Below, one piece after another: positions 22,756-33,935 of a stretch of DNA of 64,000 nucleotides. Position 1 is the first letter of the stretch; each line of letters begins with the position of its first letter. The notes under the pieces are model-generated. The model was not told the origin of the DNA and ran no database searches. It was given only the letters and a program-made list of their open reading frames with translations. Position numbers and translations under genes: made by a program. Source of the DNA: Peromyscus leucopus (taxonomy: Eukaryota; Chordata; Mammalia; Rodentia; Cricetidae); assembly GCF_004664715.2 (NCBI RefSeq), contig NC_051074.1, positions 16,531,678 to 16,595,677 of the forward strand, in the 5' to 3' direction.

Positions 22756-24804
22756 ATGATGACATGTTTTTAAATTGTTAACAATACGTTTTTGATAGAT
22801 ACATGGTACCTTCTGCCTCTGAGAACAGTTTGCTGCCTATCTGAATAGCATAACTGATGTAGTGTTTGTAGGTTTGTCTGGTTTCTTCACACCTCCCTTA
22901 TAGGATTTGGGAGTACAGACTCCTCTACTATCTGTGTTCAGTTTGGGGAAGAAAGGAGATCTCAGCTCTTGTTTCTTGTACCCTTGTTTCTAAAACAACA
23001 AAAACAAAAACAAAAAACAAACAAACAAACAAACAACAACCAACCAAGTCTTTGTTTCTGAATTAGAAAGGATTGGTGGAGAGTACTAGATAGAGACAGA
23101 GATAGATGGAGATAGATGATCTATTGATACAGAGAGAGAGAGAATTGAGGGAAGGTATCAAACTGATGATGCAGAATAGTTGGTGAAGTCTTTACTTCAG
23201 GGGCATCATTCATATGAATTTTATTGCAAGCAAAGATCTATGCCTCAGTTGAAGACAACAAAACAAATCGGAGAGAGACATTATTCACCTTCAGCATTTT
23301 TTTCTATTGAAATCCAAAGATGATTGGAAGATACCTACAGATGGCAGAAAAATGCAAACATCATCCTGAACTCTGCTAACAGAAACACATAGAGTTAATG
23401 TTTTACAGATGTATGGGCATCTCTCACCCAACCCAATTGACATTAAATGTTCATTATCTCAGTCTCTCACTCATGAACGGAACTTTCTGTCTGCATCAAT
23501 AACAATTGAAAATCATAAAAATAAAAGTTAGAAAAAAAAAATCTAAGTTCATCATCTCTCTGAAAGATTTGCTAGATGGATCTGTATCAAGATTCCACAG
23601 ACACAGAAAGTGACATATGCTTCAGAGACGTTGAAGAAGCTGGTGTCCAGCTGCAGACCTCTACCTGTCTACTATCCTCCTACTGCTGTTTTTCCAAATG
23701 GGTGTCAGTAGAGGCTAGCTGGTGTTTTTCACGAAGAAGCATCATTAAGGTCGTTAGACTGATACCATAGATGCTGCAAGAGACAAATGCATACCCATAA
23801 TGACTGAATAGCAGCTATTGGCATTTGTGACTTTTCCTACTCAGCCACATGTTAGCATTTCATCACTACCAAAAAAAGTACAGCACACAGTCGTTACTCA
23901 GTGTATGTACATCTGAAGCATTTAGGAATGGAAAAGTAAATAAATTATATTCTGACTCCATTGGACCTTAAAAGCAAGTCCCAAGAACTTCAAAGAGATC
24001 CCTACTAACAACTATTTTTCTTAAAAAAAATCTCAATGAATTTGTAGACTTACAAAGATATATAGGGTCCAGCAAAGTGAAACTGAGAGTGCTCACAGTC
24101 ATAACATATTAATAGGCAGATGAAGAAAAAGAAAATATGACTTCCTTTAGAAGAAATGTTAATCAATTCTAATGGAGCCAGAATTAGTACAGAAGCTAGA
24201 GTTAGAAAGTGAAGACAAAGTTATCATAATTACATTCCATATTTAGGAACATTTATGTAGCCATAAGTAAAACAATGAAAGGACTATACCCTATAACTTA
24301 TACAAGCTAAAGACACAGAGCTTATGTTGAAGCATGTATTTACTATAATTAATGGCAGATTAGACATGACAGAAGGACCTTGAATGTGTGGCAGGGTAAA
24401 TAAGTGTGAGCTTCAGAGGAAAGATAATTTAATATGTAAGAGGAGCATGGTGGAGTCATATAAATATATACAACTGGGAAATTCAAATGGAAAAGAGAGT
24501 GAGGTGAAATAGAAGTGTTTGAACAAATAGAGTTCAAATAATTTCCAGTGTTTTATAAAAATACATAATGGATTGGGGATAAGAAGCAATAAGACATTTA
24601 GGGAAAATGCGAGGGACATTTTGAGACTCAAGTCTAGATGAACATTGCTTATGTCTTACACCTTAACCACTGCTGAATAATTTTAAACCATCAAAGTTTT
24701 AAAATTATATTATATATTGTATGTATATAATAAAAATTATATATATATATATAAACTACAGAACATATTTAAATAGAGATATATAGGAGACAGAGAAGAA
24801 ATAT
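22756..24804. other. Unannotated stretch with A-rich low-complexity patch
   Basis: An (AAAC)n-type patch lies at about 22996-23042 and a GATA/GA-rich patch at about 23090-23140. I see nothing else recognisable. Confidence 0.45.
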
Positions 24805-25650
24805 TTGCTATAAGACATTTAATATAAGATTTATATTGACTACAGAAATAATCTGTAAATCACAGCAGGACAAAAAAGAAAGGTGGAAAATAACCCAAGC
24901 AAAATGCAAATAGATGATGGGTAAAAGAAACAAGAGACTTTTCACAAACAGACTGTGAATGTCACAGGTTTTCAGGCAAATATATATTAGAACCAGTTCT
25001 GGTTAGGATTCAGAGTAAGAGCATCAATTTCACATTTCTGGTCAATGGTAAAGTTCTAGTTATCCTGTAAAGGGTATGGAAGTTTCTGATTAAAAATCTT
25101 GGTGTTTCCTATATGACCTAGCAATTGTGCTTTGACATTTATGATAAAAGATCAAAATTTCTGCTCCCATATAACATTTGACTGTTACAACAGTGCCATA
25201 TATGTTGAAATAAATATCCTATAAAATAATAACATCAACAATGATCCAGATATTCTTTAATGATGAAGAGCTAATAACATGCAGCATGTCTATTCTGTTT
25301 GTTATTTAGTAGTAATTAAAATAGACAAAGAGTTCATATAAGTAACAATTTGGCTGGATGGGCGTCAAGAAAATTTTCCAGGTCAAATAAGCAATCTCAT
25401 TTCTTTTTATTTTGCTGTTAGTGTAACATTTTTTAAATAATGAAATTATTGTCACAGATTAGTGGGACGAGAGAAGCCATTGATAGGTCCTGACCAGCAG
25501 CCATCACAGTAACTCAGGCTTCCAATGAAACTAAATGCACAGAGTATATGAGCATTTGAAAATCTGAAAAGGGCACTTTGTCCATAGCAATAATTTTCTA
25601 GGTTTATATTATAATGTGTAAGGTGGCACTGTTTGAAAATCTAGCGTGAG
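24805..25650 (+). mobile_element. Ancient L1M ORF2 3' portion, sense
   Basis: Collinear landmarks of an old mammalian L1 ORF2 end: 'tttatattgactacagaaat', 'aaaataacccaagcaaaatg', 'tatatgacctagcaattgtg' and, in the 3' UTR, 'aattattgtcacagattag'. All frames are broken. Confidence 0.5.
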
Positions 25651-26044
25651 TGCTACACACGCTCTCTCAGTGTTACATCCTACCAATGCATGTGAATCTA
25701 AGAACTGGTGAAAATGACTTGAAAGGGAAGGCAAAATAGGAAAGTGTTAGGTCCACGACCCAAATTTAAGTATGCGTCCATTTTCTGTTGCTGCCCTTTC
25801 GTTTGCAGGAGCCCAAGGTGCAGTCCTTCCTCATTTTCACTTTGTGCTTGCTTGCTTCAGACTAGTTCTAGACACTCGTGACAGTGTGCATTTACAGCAA
25901 TTTTGTAGACAGGAAAGTCTGAAGGAACATGATGGCAGGTGGAAAGGTAGGTGAATCCAAAACCATTGAGAGAATTGAATCCACAACTATTGAGCATGTT
26001 ATTTTCTAAAATTAATTTTTCAGTTAAAATAAGTCCAGTGCCTA
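25651..26044. other. Unannotated stretch
   Basis: I see no gene or recognised repeat. Confidence 0.4.
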
Positions 26045-26575
26045 AGACAGTGTTGATGTCCATGGTTTCTACAGCTTTGGGAAACCATTTGGATGTCTAT
26101 GATCCACGCTGCCACTGGCTGCTGTGGACAAGGAAACATCTGTTGCAGTGATATTGATGACTCCAGACTCATAATTGAGACTGAGAGACAGTGAAGGATT
26201 CTTCAATAACCTCCCCCATCCCAAGAGAAAAGAAAGAAACAGTCCAGACAGGAAGCCATTGAAGAAAGCTCTTAAAATCTGTGATAAAGAAGCTGAAGAA
26301 TAGCTCTTTGCAATTGTTGGCTTCTGGTTGGGGGAAGGGAAAGGACTCACTTATTTTTAAGGAGATGCCCACTGAGAGTTTGACCATGGTTCGAAGAATA
26401 TAGGCATAACACAAATTGAACTTAATGTATCTGAGGGGTGGGGAGTGGAAAGCTGGGTTAGGGCACAAGGTGGAAAAGTAGACCTGGGAGAAATGGGAAG
26501 CAAGACTGATCAGGATGCATGATTAATTCTCAAATGGAAAAGCAAAAACAAAACAAAAGTAAATAAAATAAAAAT
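26045..26575 (+). mobile_element. Old rodent L1 3' UTR with A-rich tail, sense
   Basis: 'gagagtttgaccatggttcg', 'tataggcataacacaaattg', 'gtagacctgggagaaatgg' and the terminal A-rich 'aagtaaataaaataaaa' follow the same order as 47680-47915. I read both as 3' UTRs of an older rodent L1 group. No coding remains. Confidence 0.55.
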
Positions 26576-27329
26576 ACGTGCTATGATCTTGTTAAATTAG
26601 GTTATAGTTATACAATTTCCCTTCATTATTCTTACCTTCTCTTATAATTTTAAGTTCCATTTATATATTAAAATAAATGATTAGCAGTGCCTGGAATACA
26701 TAAATGTTATTATTCAAAAGAAATGGATATTTGGATATATGCATAAACTTGACTCATTGTATTCAATGGTCCACTGGCATGAATAGAATATTCACAAACT
26801 TTTATATCATATTATATCATATAGCCAGTGGTTTAAAGTGAAAAAATACTATGAATTTGCTTCCTGAATCAGTAAAATAAATGAGAACATTTCCTGGAAA
26901 AGAGTATAAGTTTTAATTATCTTCTTGTAAAATTTGTATATTATACACGATGTAGTGTAAGAGCAGGGCATTATAGCAGAAGATGTTAATTATGGATATA
27001 AATACACAAAAGCCACAAAGTAAAATAACCACACAAATTGTTTTATGTAACAATCTATAAATCAATTAATTACGGTATCAAAACACCCAAATTATATATA
27101 AAAAAGCATAAAGTGGGGGGAAAAGTCTATATAAATAAATTGGAACATCTTATTGTTTGGGTAGATTTATTGCAACAATGATTAATAAAGTCTTGAAAAA
27201 TGAGTGAAGTGTTGTGTGGGAGCAGAAATGTAGAACACTCATGATGAATATCAAAGAACAATTACTAGGCTGTATGGAAGTCACATAGTTGTTTTTAAGA
27301 GAAATTGTCATGCTCTTTGCAGAATGGAT
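26576..27329. other. Unannotated AT-rich stretch
   Basis: I see nothing recognisable. Confidence 0.45.
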
Positions 27330-28121
27330 GCATCATGAAAAAAGAAAGATACAAAATATATTATACCAGATGTAAAGGCAAAATTCAAGTATGTGTTGTT
27401 TTCTAGAATCACCTTAAATATAAAGCAACTAGCTAAAAGGATGAAAATAATATGAACAACCAGAAATAGAAAAGCAAGAAAGAATACAGTGGTATTATGT
27501 CAACAAGAAAACATTAAAAAAAAAATAAAATGTGATAAAAATATATTTTTAGCAGAAATATTCTGCACATAACAATAAACTTCAAAATAGGGAACAAAAA
27601 CTGATTAAAATACAGGAGTAGTAAGGAAATTCATAATTATATCTGGATAATTGAAAACCAATTTTTGAAACAATTAAAATAAGTCAGCAAGAATAGGAAA
27701 AATTCCAACTAAGAACTGATTTTCATCTACAAAACCCTGTATACAGCAGCTGAGTACACTTTCAGTCAAATAACATGGAGCATGTTCAAAGACAACATAC
27801 ATTCTGAATAGTAAGATTCAAGAAACTTGAAAGTGTTGCAATCCTACAAAATAAGTTATCTCACAAAATTGTCTTCAAGGAAAAATCAGAAACAAATCTC
27901 TGGAACATGTTTTACTTTGAAATAAAACTTACATAACATCCATATGGGTCAGATATAAAATGAAAAAAAGATACATTGACTTTATGATATAAAAATGCAA
28001 TATATATTTATTGAGGTGCTATTAAAATAGCATTTAGAGAAATTTTAAGTCAATAAATACCATTTTAGAAAATGACCTGTTACTTATGTTTAGAAGCTAG
28101 CTAAGTGTAGGGAAAATCTAT

Positions 28122-28123
<2 letters not shown>
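27330..28123 (+). mobile_element. Ancient L1M ORF2 endonuclease/RT-region fragment, sense
   Basis: The segment around 27600-27900 ('caattaaaataagtcagcaa', 'tttcagtcaaataacatgg', 'cctacaaaataagttatctc') follows the order of the L1 ORF2 endonuclease-to-RT junction. It is highly diverged and frame-broken. Confidence 0.45.

Positions 28124-28189
<66 letters not shown>
28124..28189. repeat. (GA)n microsatellite
   Basis: About 62 bases of uninterrupted GA followed by 'gcgagc'. Confidence 0.96.
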
Positions 28190-28190
<1 letters not shown>

Positions 28191-28399
28191 ACTTTCATAA
28201 GAAACTCGTTCAAATGTTGTACTTTGTTACATTCTGCTGGTGGACACAAATGTGTTATAATAGACAATAAAGTAACTTCTTGGAGTACAGAGTTCATCTT
28301 GTATATGTTCTAAACACTTCACTCCAAATATTCAAATAATACTTAAAAGATATGACTTGTTTGAATGACATACAAAAAATGTTAGTGTTAACTATTTAT

Positions 28400-28870
28400 G
28401 TTTCAGGTAAAATTTAATACTACCTAATTATTTCATAATTGTTAATATGATAATGAACAACTAAATTGTGATATATCCATATGTTCCATAGGACCTCACA
28501 TAATACATAAAACAGCATGAAGAATTATTGACTGAGTAAGCTAGGAATTCCCTCACATTATATGTGTGTGCATAAATATGTGTGTACATATATAATTAGG
28601 TATTTATTTTATATTTTGATGTAATAAATGTATATATCATTTTGTATGTACTGTCTAGTAGCAGAATTTGATCAATTTGAGACTGAAGAATGGTAGGGAC
28701 ACCTCTGGGAATAACTGAACAGAGACTTGAGGAAACTTTTAGGGGTATTGAGTATCTTCAGCATCATCCTTGTAGTGAAGAGCTATCAGGGTTTAAATAC
28801 ATCACAGTACGATAATTTACATATTAAATATACTCATTCATTGTCAATTTCAGATCAATATAAAAATAAT
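28400..28870 (+). mobile_element. Ancient L1M ORF2 end and 3' UTR, sense
   Basis: 'aattgtgatatatccatatg' near 28465 and 'gaggaaacttttaggggtat' near 28729 match the end of ORF2 and the 3' UTR of an old mammalian L1. It probably belongs to the same element as 27330-28123, with most of ORF2 deleted. The 127-codon frame at 28727-29110 starts in this UTR and is not a gene. Confidence 0.5.
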
Positions 28871-29684
28871 ATTTGGATTTTTGTGTCTTCTGCCCTGTAC
28901 TCCCTGTTAGAATATCTCATTCTCTATCCTAACCTTAATCAATTAAATGTGGTGCATCTTCTTGTGAAAGTAGCTCTTCCTTCAGAGACTGAACATTTGC
29001 CAGACTCCACAACCAAGCCAAAATATGTCTTGAGGTCATTTAAGATGGCTTACTCGATCTGTTCTTCTACTGTGTACTCAGTCACTTTGAGCTTCTTAAC
29101 CTTGCTTTAAGGAAACACTGCAACCAACCTTAATATTCCTTTGATTTCCCGAGTAATCAGCTTTTGTAACTTAAAGTAAACAAGTACCCTTAATCTTAAA
29201 CTATGTTCTCTTTCATGACCCAATGCAAGAAAAACATATGTTTGTGTATGTTGTGGTAATTATTTACTAAAAGCAGCCAGCCAGTTGACAGTACGTTAAA
29301 CAAAACAAATTCCCACCAATACTGTTGCAAACCACCGATGGATATAGATTGATAACTTCTGTGTCGTTTGACTTGTATTCTGAGTCAGTAAAGTAACTTC
29401 TTCCATTGTAAAACTCTTAAAGTTTTCTGTAGAAAAGAATTCCTCTTTCTTTTTCCATACCATGCTCTCTGTGTTGTTCAGTAAATACAGAGTAAAGGCC
29501 TTTGTTAGGGACAGTCAGGCAACACAGACCGGCAACAGAAACAGACATAGATCAAACATACACAACAGAGAGGTCGCAGATGGGTCACATACTACAACCC
29601 TCAGATAGTTGGAAGACACAAGGACAGAATTGAGGAATTCAAATTCAGGCTGACTCGTGGACTGAAGCACTCCAGGAAAAAGTG

Positions 29685-29686
<2 letters not shown>
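28871..29686. other. Unannotated stretch
   Basis: I see no gene or recognised repeat. Confidence 0.45.

Positions 29687-29759
<73 letters not shown>
29687..29759. repeat. (TC)n microsatellite
   Basis: About 72 bases of uninterrupted TC, giving a spurious Ser-Leu open frame. Confidence 0.97.
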
Positions 29760-29760
<1 letters not shown>

Positions 29761-29834
29761 TCCATCCCTTAATGCAACATCAATGCACTGAACTGTATCT
29801 CTATACCCAACTGAAGATATGGAATCATGTCACC

Positions 29835-29950
29835 TTTAGGTCTTTTTTTTTTTTTTTAAACTTTGTCTATTTTATTGTATCTTATTCATTTATTTTATTT
29901 TATTTTACAATACAATTCAGTTCTACATATCAGACATGGATTTAGGTCTT
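29835..29950 (-). mobile_element. Very short (96 bp) LINE-1 3'-end insertion with 10-bp TSD
   Basis: Poly-T from 29845, then 'attttacaatacaattcag', the extreme 3' end of the young cricetid L1 reversed, ending 'cagacatgga' at 29940. The duplication tttaggtctt is at 29835-29844 and 29941-29950. This is an extreme 5' truncation. Confidence 0.88.
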
Positions 29951-31587
29951 CTTAAACTGTGTGTTCTCAGCAAATCATTCTTGAAAGACAGAGACCTCAT
30001 TTCTAAGTGAGCACTTGCCTCCCATGGGCCTTTTCATGTACCACTGCCAAGGCATACAAGCTGTGTGGACTATGGGTATATAGCATTGTGCTGATGGTTG
30101 TGAGCCTTTCTTCACAGAGAACATACCTATGGTGTTTAAAGGGGAACAGAAGTAAAAAAGCAATTGCTCTGACACTTATTTCACTCTCTCAAGGTTTCCA
30201 GACCAGAAGAAAAAAAATGAAACAAAACACAGGTTTTGCCCATCTTGGAGGCTGTTTAGACAAGCTTGTACTGCAGCTCACTCTCGCCATAAAACAATAA
30301 AAGTTTCCAACTTGTCATTATTTTGACAGCTTCTGATATTTCAATAGTCAACTAGGCTATCTACAAGCTCATGAGATTTGTTTGAGAAATGAATATAGGG
30401 CATTATCTGCTCTTTGAGCCTCTAATGAGATATTTAGCAGACAGTATCTGTTTTTTAGAATGTGATACATACACTTGATAATGAAATATGGCCTATTAAT
30501 GACTTAAATAAGCAGGGGCACTAGCTCTGTGCCCAAAACAACGATGTAGGCATGTTTTAAAAGTACAAGGGGCTTCTTCAAATACCATCAGGAATAAGTC
30601 ATCTAGTGTCTCAGGTTAATACATCAGTGCGGTTGCTGTCACTATGAAAAATTGGATTTTTTGTTTACTTAAAATTTGAAATGCCATCATTTGGTGCTTG
30701 AAAAATGAGGTGGGAAAAACGAATGTCCTTCTGCTTGTGAAAAATGGAGATTTTATTAGAGCAGAGGAGGCAGGAGGAGAGAATGCTCATCTGCTCCGAT
30801 GGAAGAGTGTTTACACAGGAAGAAATATAACAATAAGTAGGTCACAGGGGATCAGGGCAGCAGAATCACTTAGGGAACTGATGACAGCAAGAGTCGAAAA
30901 ACTCTGCCTGGATCCAGACTGACCCACCTCTCAGTCCCCATATACACACAATGGATGAAGGCGTCTTGATGGAAGACTCATGTTTCACGGCAGTATGAGA
31001 CTCCCCAGCTCGACTGCATCTGTTAATAATAAAAATTTGCCTTCTGGAATGAGAGTTTAATAGTTCTTGTTCATGCTTTAAATAGGAGATCATAGCAATC
31101 AATCAGCATTACAATTTTAGTAGGTAGTCACATGTGAAATATATTATTTCTGACATTTAATTTGGTCAAAATTAAGTTAAAATATTCACTCAGAGGGACA
31201 GATTGATAAAATAATAATTATAAGCATATAATCCTAGAAATATTGTACTTTGTGCACACTAAGAAGGACCATCAAATTAAACATGGTTACTATTTTTAAT
31301 GTAACAATAAGAAAGTATTCTCATATTCCATTCAACTTTAGAGGCTATGTATCAAATTCAATTCATTACAACAACAAACTTCACACACACAGTGTTACAC
31401 AACATGTTTCATATGTTAATATATTTCATTAGTCATATGCATATGTGATTAATTGTCCAGGATAGCATTTGAAATAATATCTAATGTATGGTTTTATATA
31501 AACCATCGAAATACTATCTTTATGTGAATTCAATTAACTTATTTAGGCTTTCTACTACTTTTATCCATACACACAGATGCATACATA

Positions 31588-31589
<2 letters not shown>
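29951..31589. other. Unannotated stretch, 1.6 kb
   Basis: No recognised repeat. Frames of 60-97 codons (for example 30007-30300) carry no motif. 30700-31030 is somewhat GC-richer but unplaced. Confidence 0.4.

Positions 31590-31635
<46 letters not shown>
31590..31635. repeat. (AT)n microsatellite
   Basis: About 22 AT units. Confidence 0.96.
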
Positions 31636-31639
<4 letters not shown>

Positions 31640-32258
31640 TATTAAGGTGCCACAGGCATTTAATCTAATATACCTACATGTGAATACAACTGCTGTTGAT
31701 TATAAGTATGGTCTTACTAACTACACATGTAAGCATGGAATTATTTCAAAAGGCATGGTTTATATCTGATTTGTCTTTTACGGAATGCAATGTATTAATT
31801 AAAAGAAGGTTCACGGTAAGTATTCTGCTGATGAATAAATATTTAAATAGTATGAATGAAAGAATGAATGCATATAATAATTGAGTAATATTAAAGTAAA
31901 TGTTTCCCTTCAAATAGAGTCAATAGTACAGCTTACTGATTCTTCTAAGTAAACCTAGTCAGGTCACTCTTATCCCAATGGGAAAACTGCCTCTTACTCT
32001 GTAACAAATTACATTCAACCCCAGTTCATGCATCCTCGAAAACTGTAGGTGTCTGATAAATACACATTCCTGGGTTGAGAAATTGTACTAGTATTTCTCT
32101 GTTATAGAGTATTCTAAAATATTATGAATGGTTGTTATGCCAAATTCATCTAAATACAATTTTGGCCTTCTCTACCAACCAATTTGTGAATTAAATAGTT
32201 TCATTGATAAGGAAACATTACTATATTGTTTTGGAGTACATGTTAGAATATACATATC
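31636..32258. other. Unannotated AT-rich stretch
   Basis: I see nothing recognisable. Confidence 0.45.
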
Positions 32259-33516
32259 ACATTTTCATATCTTTTTTTCCTTTTATTTTATTTTATAATA
32301 CCATTCAGTTCTACATATCAGCCACAGATTCCCTTTTTCTCCCCCTTCCCGCCCCCTCCCTTCTCCCCAGCCCACCCCTCATTCCCACCTCCTCCAGGAC
32401 AAAGCCTCCCCTGAGGACTGAGATCAACCTGGTAGACTCAGGCCAGGCAGGTCCAGTCCCCTCCTCCCAGGCCGAGCCAAGTGTCCCTGCATAAGGCCCA
32501 GGTTTCAGACAGCCAGCTCATGCACTGAGCACAGGACCCAGTCCCACTGCCTGGATGCCTCCCAAACAGATCAAGCCAATCAACTGTCTCATTTATTCAG
32601 AGGGCCTGATCCAGTTGGGGGCCCCTCAGCCCTTGGTTCATAGTTCATGTGTTTCCATTCATTTGGCTATTTGTCCCTGTACTTTATTCAACCTTGGTTT
32701 CAACAATTCATATCATAACAACATTGTTTGTAATTCATATCATATCAGCATTGTTTGTAATATCCAAAACCTGGAAACAACCTAGATGCCCTTCAACTGA
32801 AGAATGGATAAATAAAATGTGGCACATATACACAATGGAATACTACTCAGCAGAGAAAAACAATGACATCATGAGGTTTGCAGGCAAATGGATGGATCTA
32901 GAAAAAAATCACCCTGAGTGAGGTAACATAGACTCAGAAATACAAATATGGTATGTACTCACTCATAGGAGGATACTAGATGTGGAACAAGGATGACTGG
33001 ACTGCTACTCACATCACCAGGGAGGCTACCTGCAAAACAGGACCCCAAGAAAGACCTGGGGATCACCCAATGACGGAGAAATGGCTGAGATCTACATGAA
33101 CAGCCTGGACATTGATTGGGAGTAATGAAGGTCGAGGGTTGAGGGAAAGAGAGCCCGTTGGAGTGGGAGATCCCAGCTGGATCAAGTACAGAGAGGGAGA
33201 ACAAGGAATAGGAGACCATGTTTAATGAAGACCACATGAGAAAAGGAAGAAACAAAGTGCTAGAGAGGCCCACAGAAATCCACAAAGATACCCCCACAAT
33301 AGACTGCTGGCAATGGTCAAGAGACAGCCAGAACTGACCTACTCAGGTGATGGGATGACCAAACACCCTAATAGTCGTGCTAGAAACCCCATCCAATGAC
33401 TGAGGGATCTGGATACAGAGATTCACGGCTAGGCCCCGGGTAGAGCTCCAGGAGTCTAATAAGTGAGAAAGAGGAGGGTTTATATGAGAGAATTGTTGAA
33501 AACATTTTTGTATCTT
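32259..33516 (-). mobile_element. Young cricetid LINE-1 3' end, twin-primed inversion with a duplication at the joint
   Basis: A minus-strand insertion. The T-rich tail and reversed 3' UTR occupy 32274-32705. From about 32741 the sequence turns into the upstream L1 segment in plus orientation: the ORF2 C-terminal coding region (about 32750-32970, including the codons for a 'YTMEYYSAEK' motif), then 3' UTR ending 'gaattgttgaaa' near 33501. The two halves meet at the same L1 position, as expected for twin priming. A 27-bp tandem duplication (32706-32732 and 32733-32759) sits at the joint. The duplications acattttcatatctt (32259-32273) and acatttttgtatctt (33502-33516) differ at two bases. Confidence 0.88.
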
Positions 33517-33719
33517 AAGTCTATGCATATTTATTTTCTAAGGAGAATGTCAAAGAAAGTTAAAAAAAATAGTGCAACAAATTTTTGCAAAACCGACTGA
33601 AGGCAAATTTAAAGAAGGTAACCAGTGCCCTAAATATTTTTATGTAATCACTAATGATAAATTTTATAAAAAAATTTAAAAAGTTGTATCAATGATTTTT
33701 AAAATTGCTGAATTTGCTT
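33517..33719. other. Unannotated AT-rich stretch
   Basis: I see nothing recognisable. Confidence 0.45.
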
Positions 33720-33935
33720 TGTGTGTGTGTGTGTGTGTGCATGTATGTGCCTGTGTGAATGAGTGAGTGAGTGTGTGTGTGTGTGTGTGTGTGTGTCAGA
33801 CTACATATGTGGAAGACAGAGGACATACTGAGCAAGTCAATTCTTTCTTTCCACCATGTGGGGTCCAGGTATTAAACTCAGGTCACCAGCCTGACAGCAA
33901 GCTCCTTTACCTGCTGAGCTATCTCACAGGACCAT
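33720..33935 (-). mobile_element. B3/B4-type SINE, antisense, with (GT)n tail
   Basis: An interrupted GT tract at 33720-33796 precedes 'ggaagacagaggacatactg', 'ttaaactcaggtcaccagc' and 'ctgctgagctatctcacagg', the reversed tRNA-derived head of a rodent B2/B3/B4 SINE. The GT tract corresponds to the reversed CA-rich tail of such elements. Confidence 0.7.

Noticed and set aside
28727..29110. 127-codon frame with a hydrophobic start resembling a signal peptide
   Set aside because: The start overlaps an ancient L1 3' UTR, and the hydrophobic residues follow from T-rich codons. No conserved motif.
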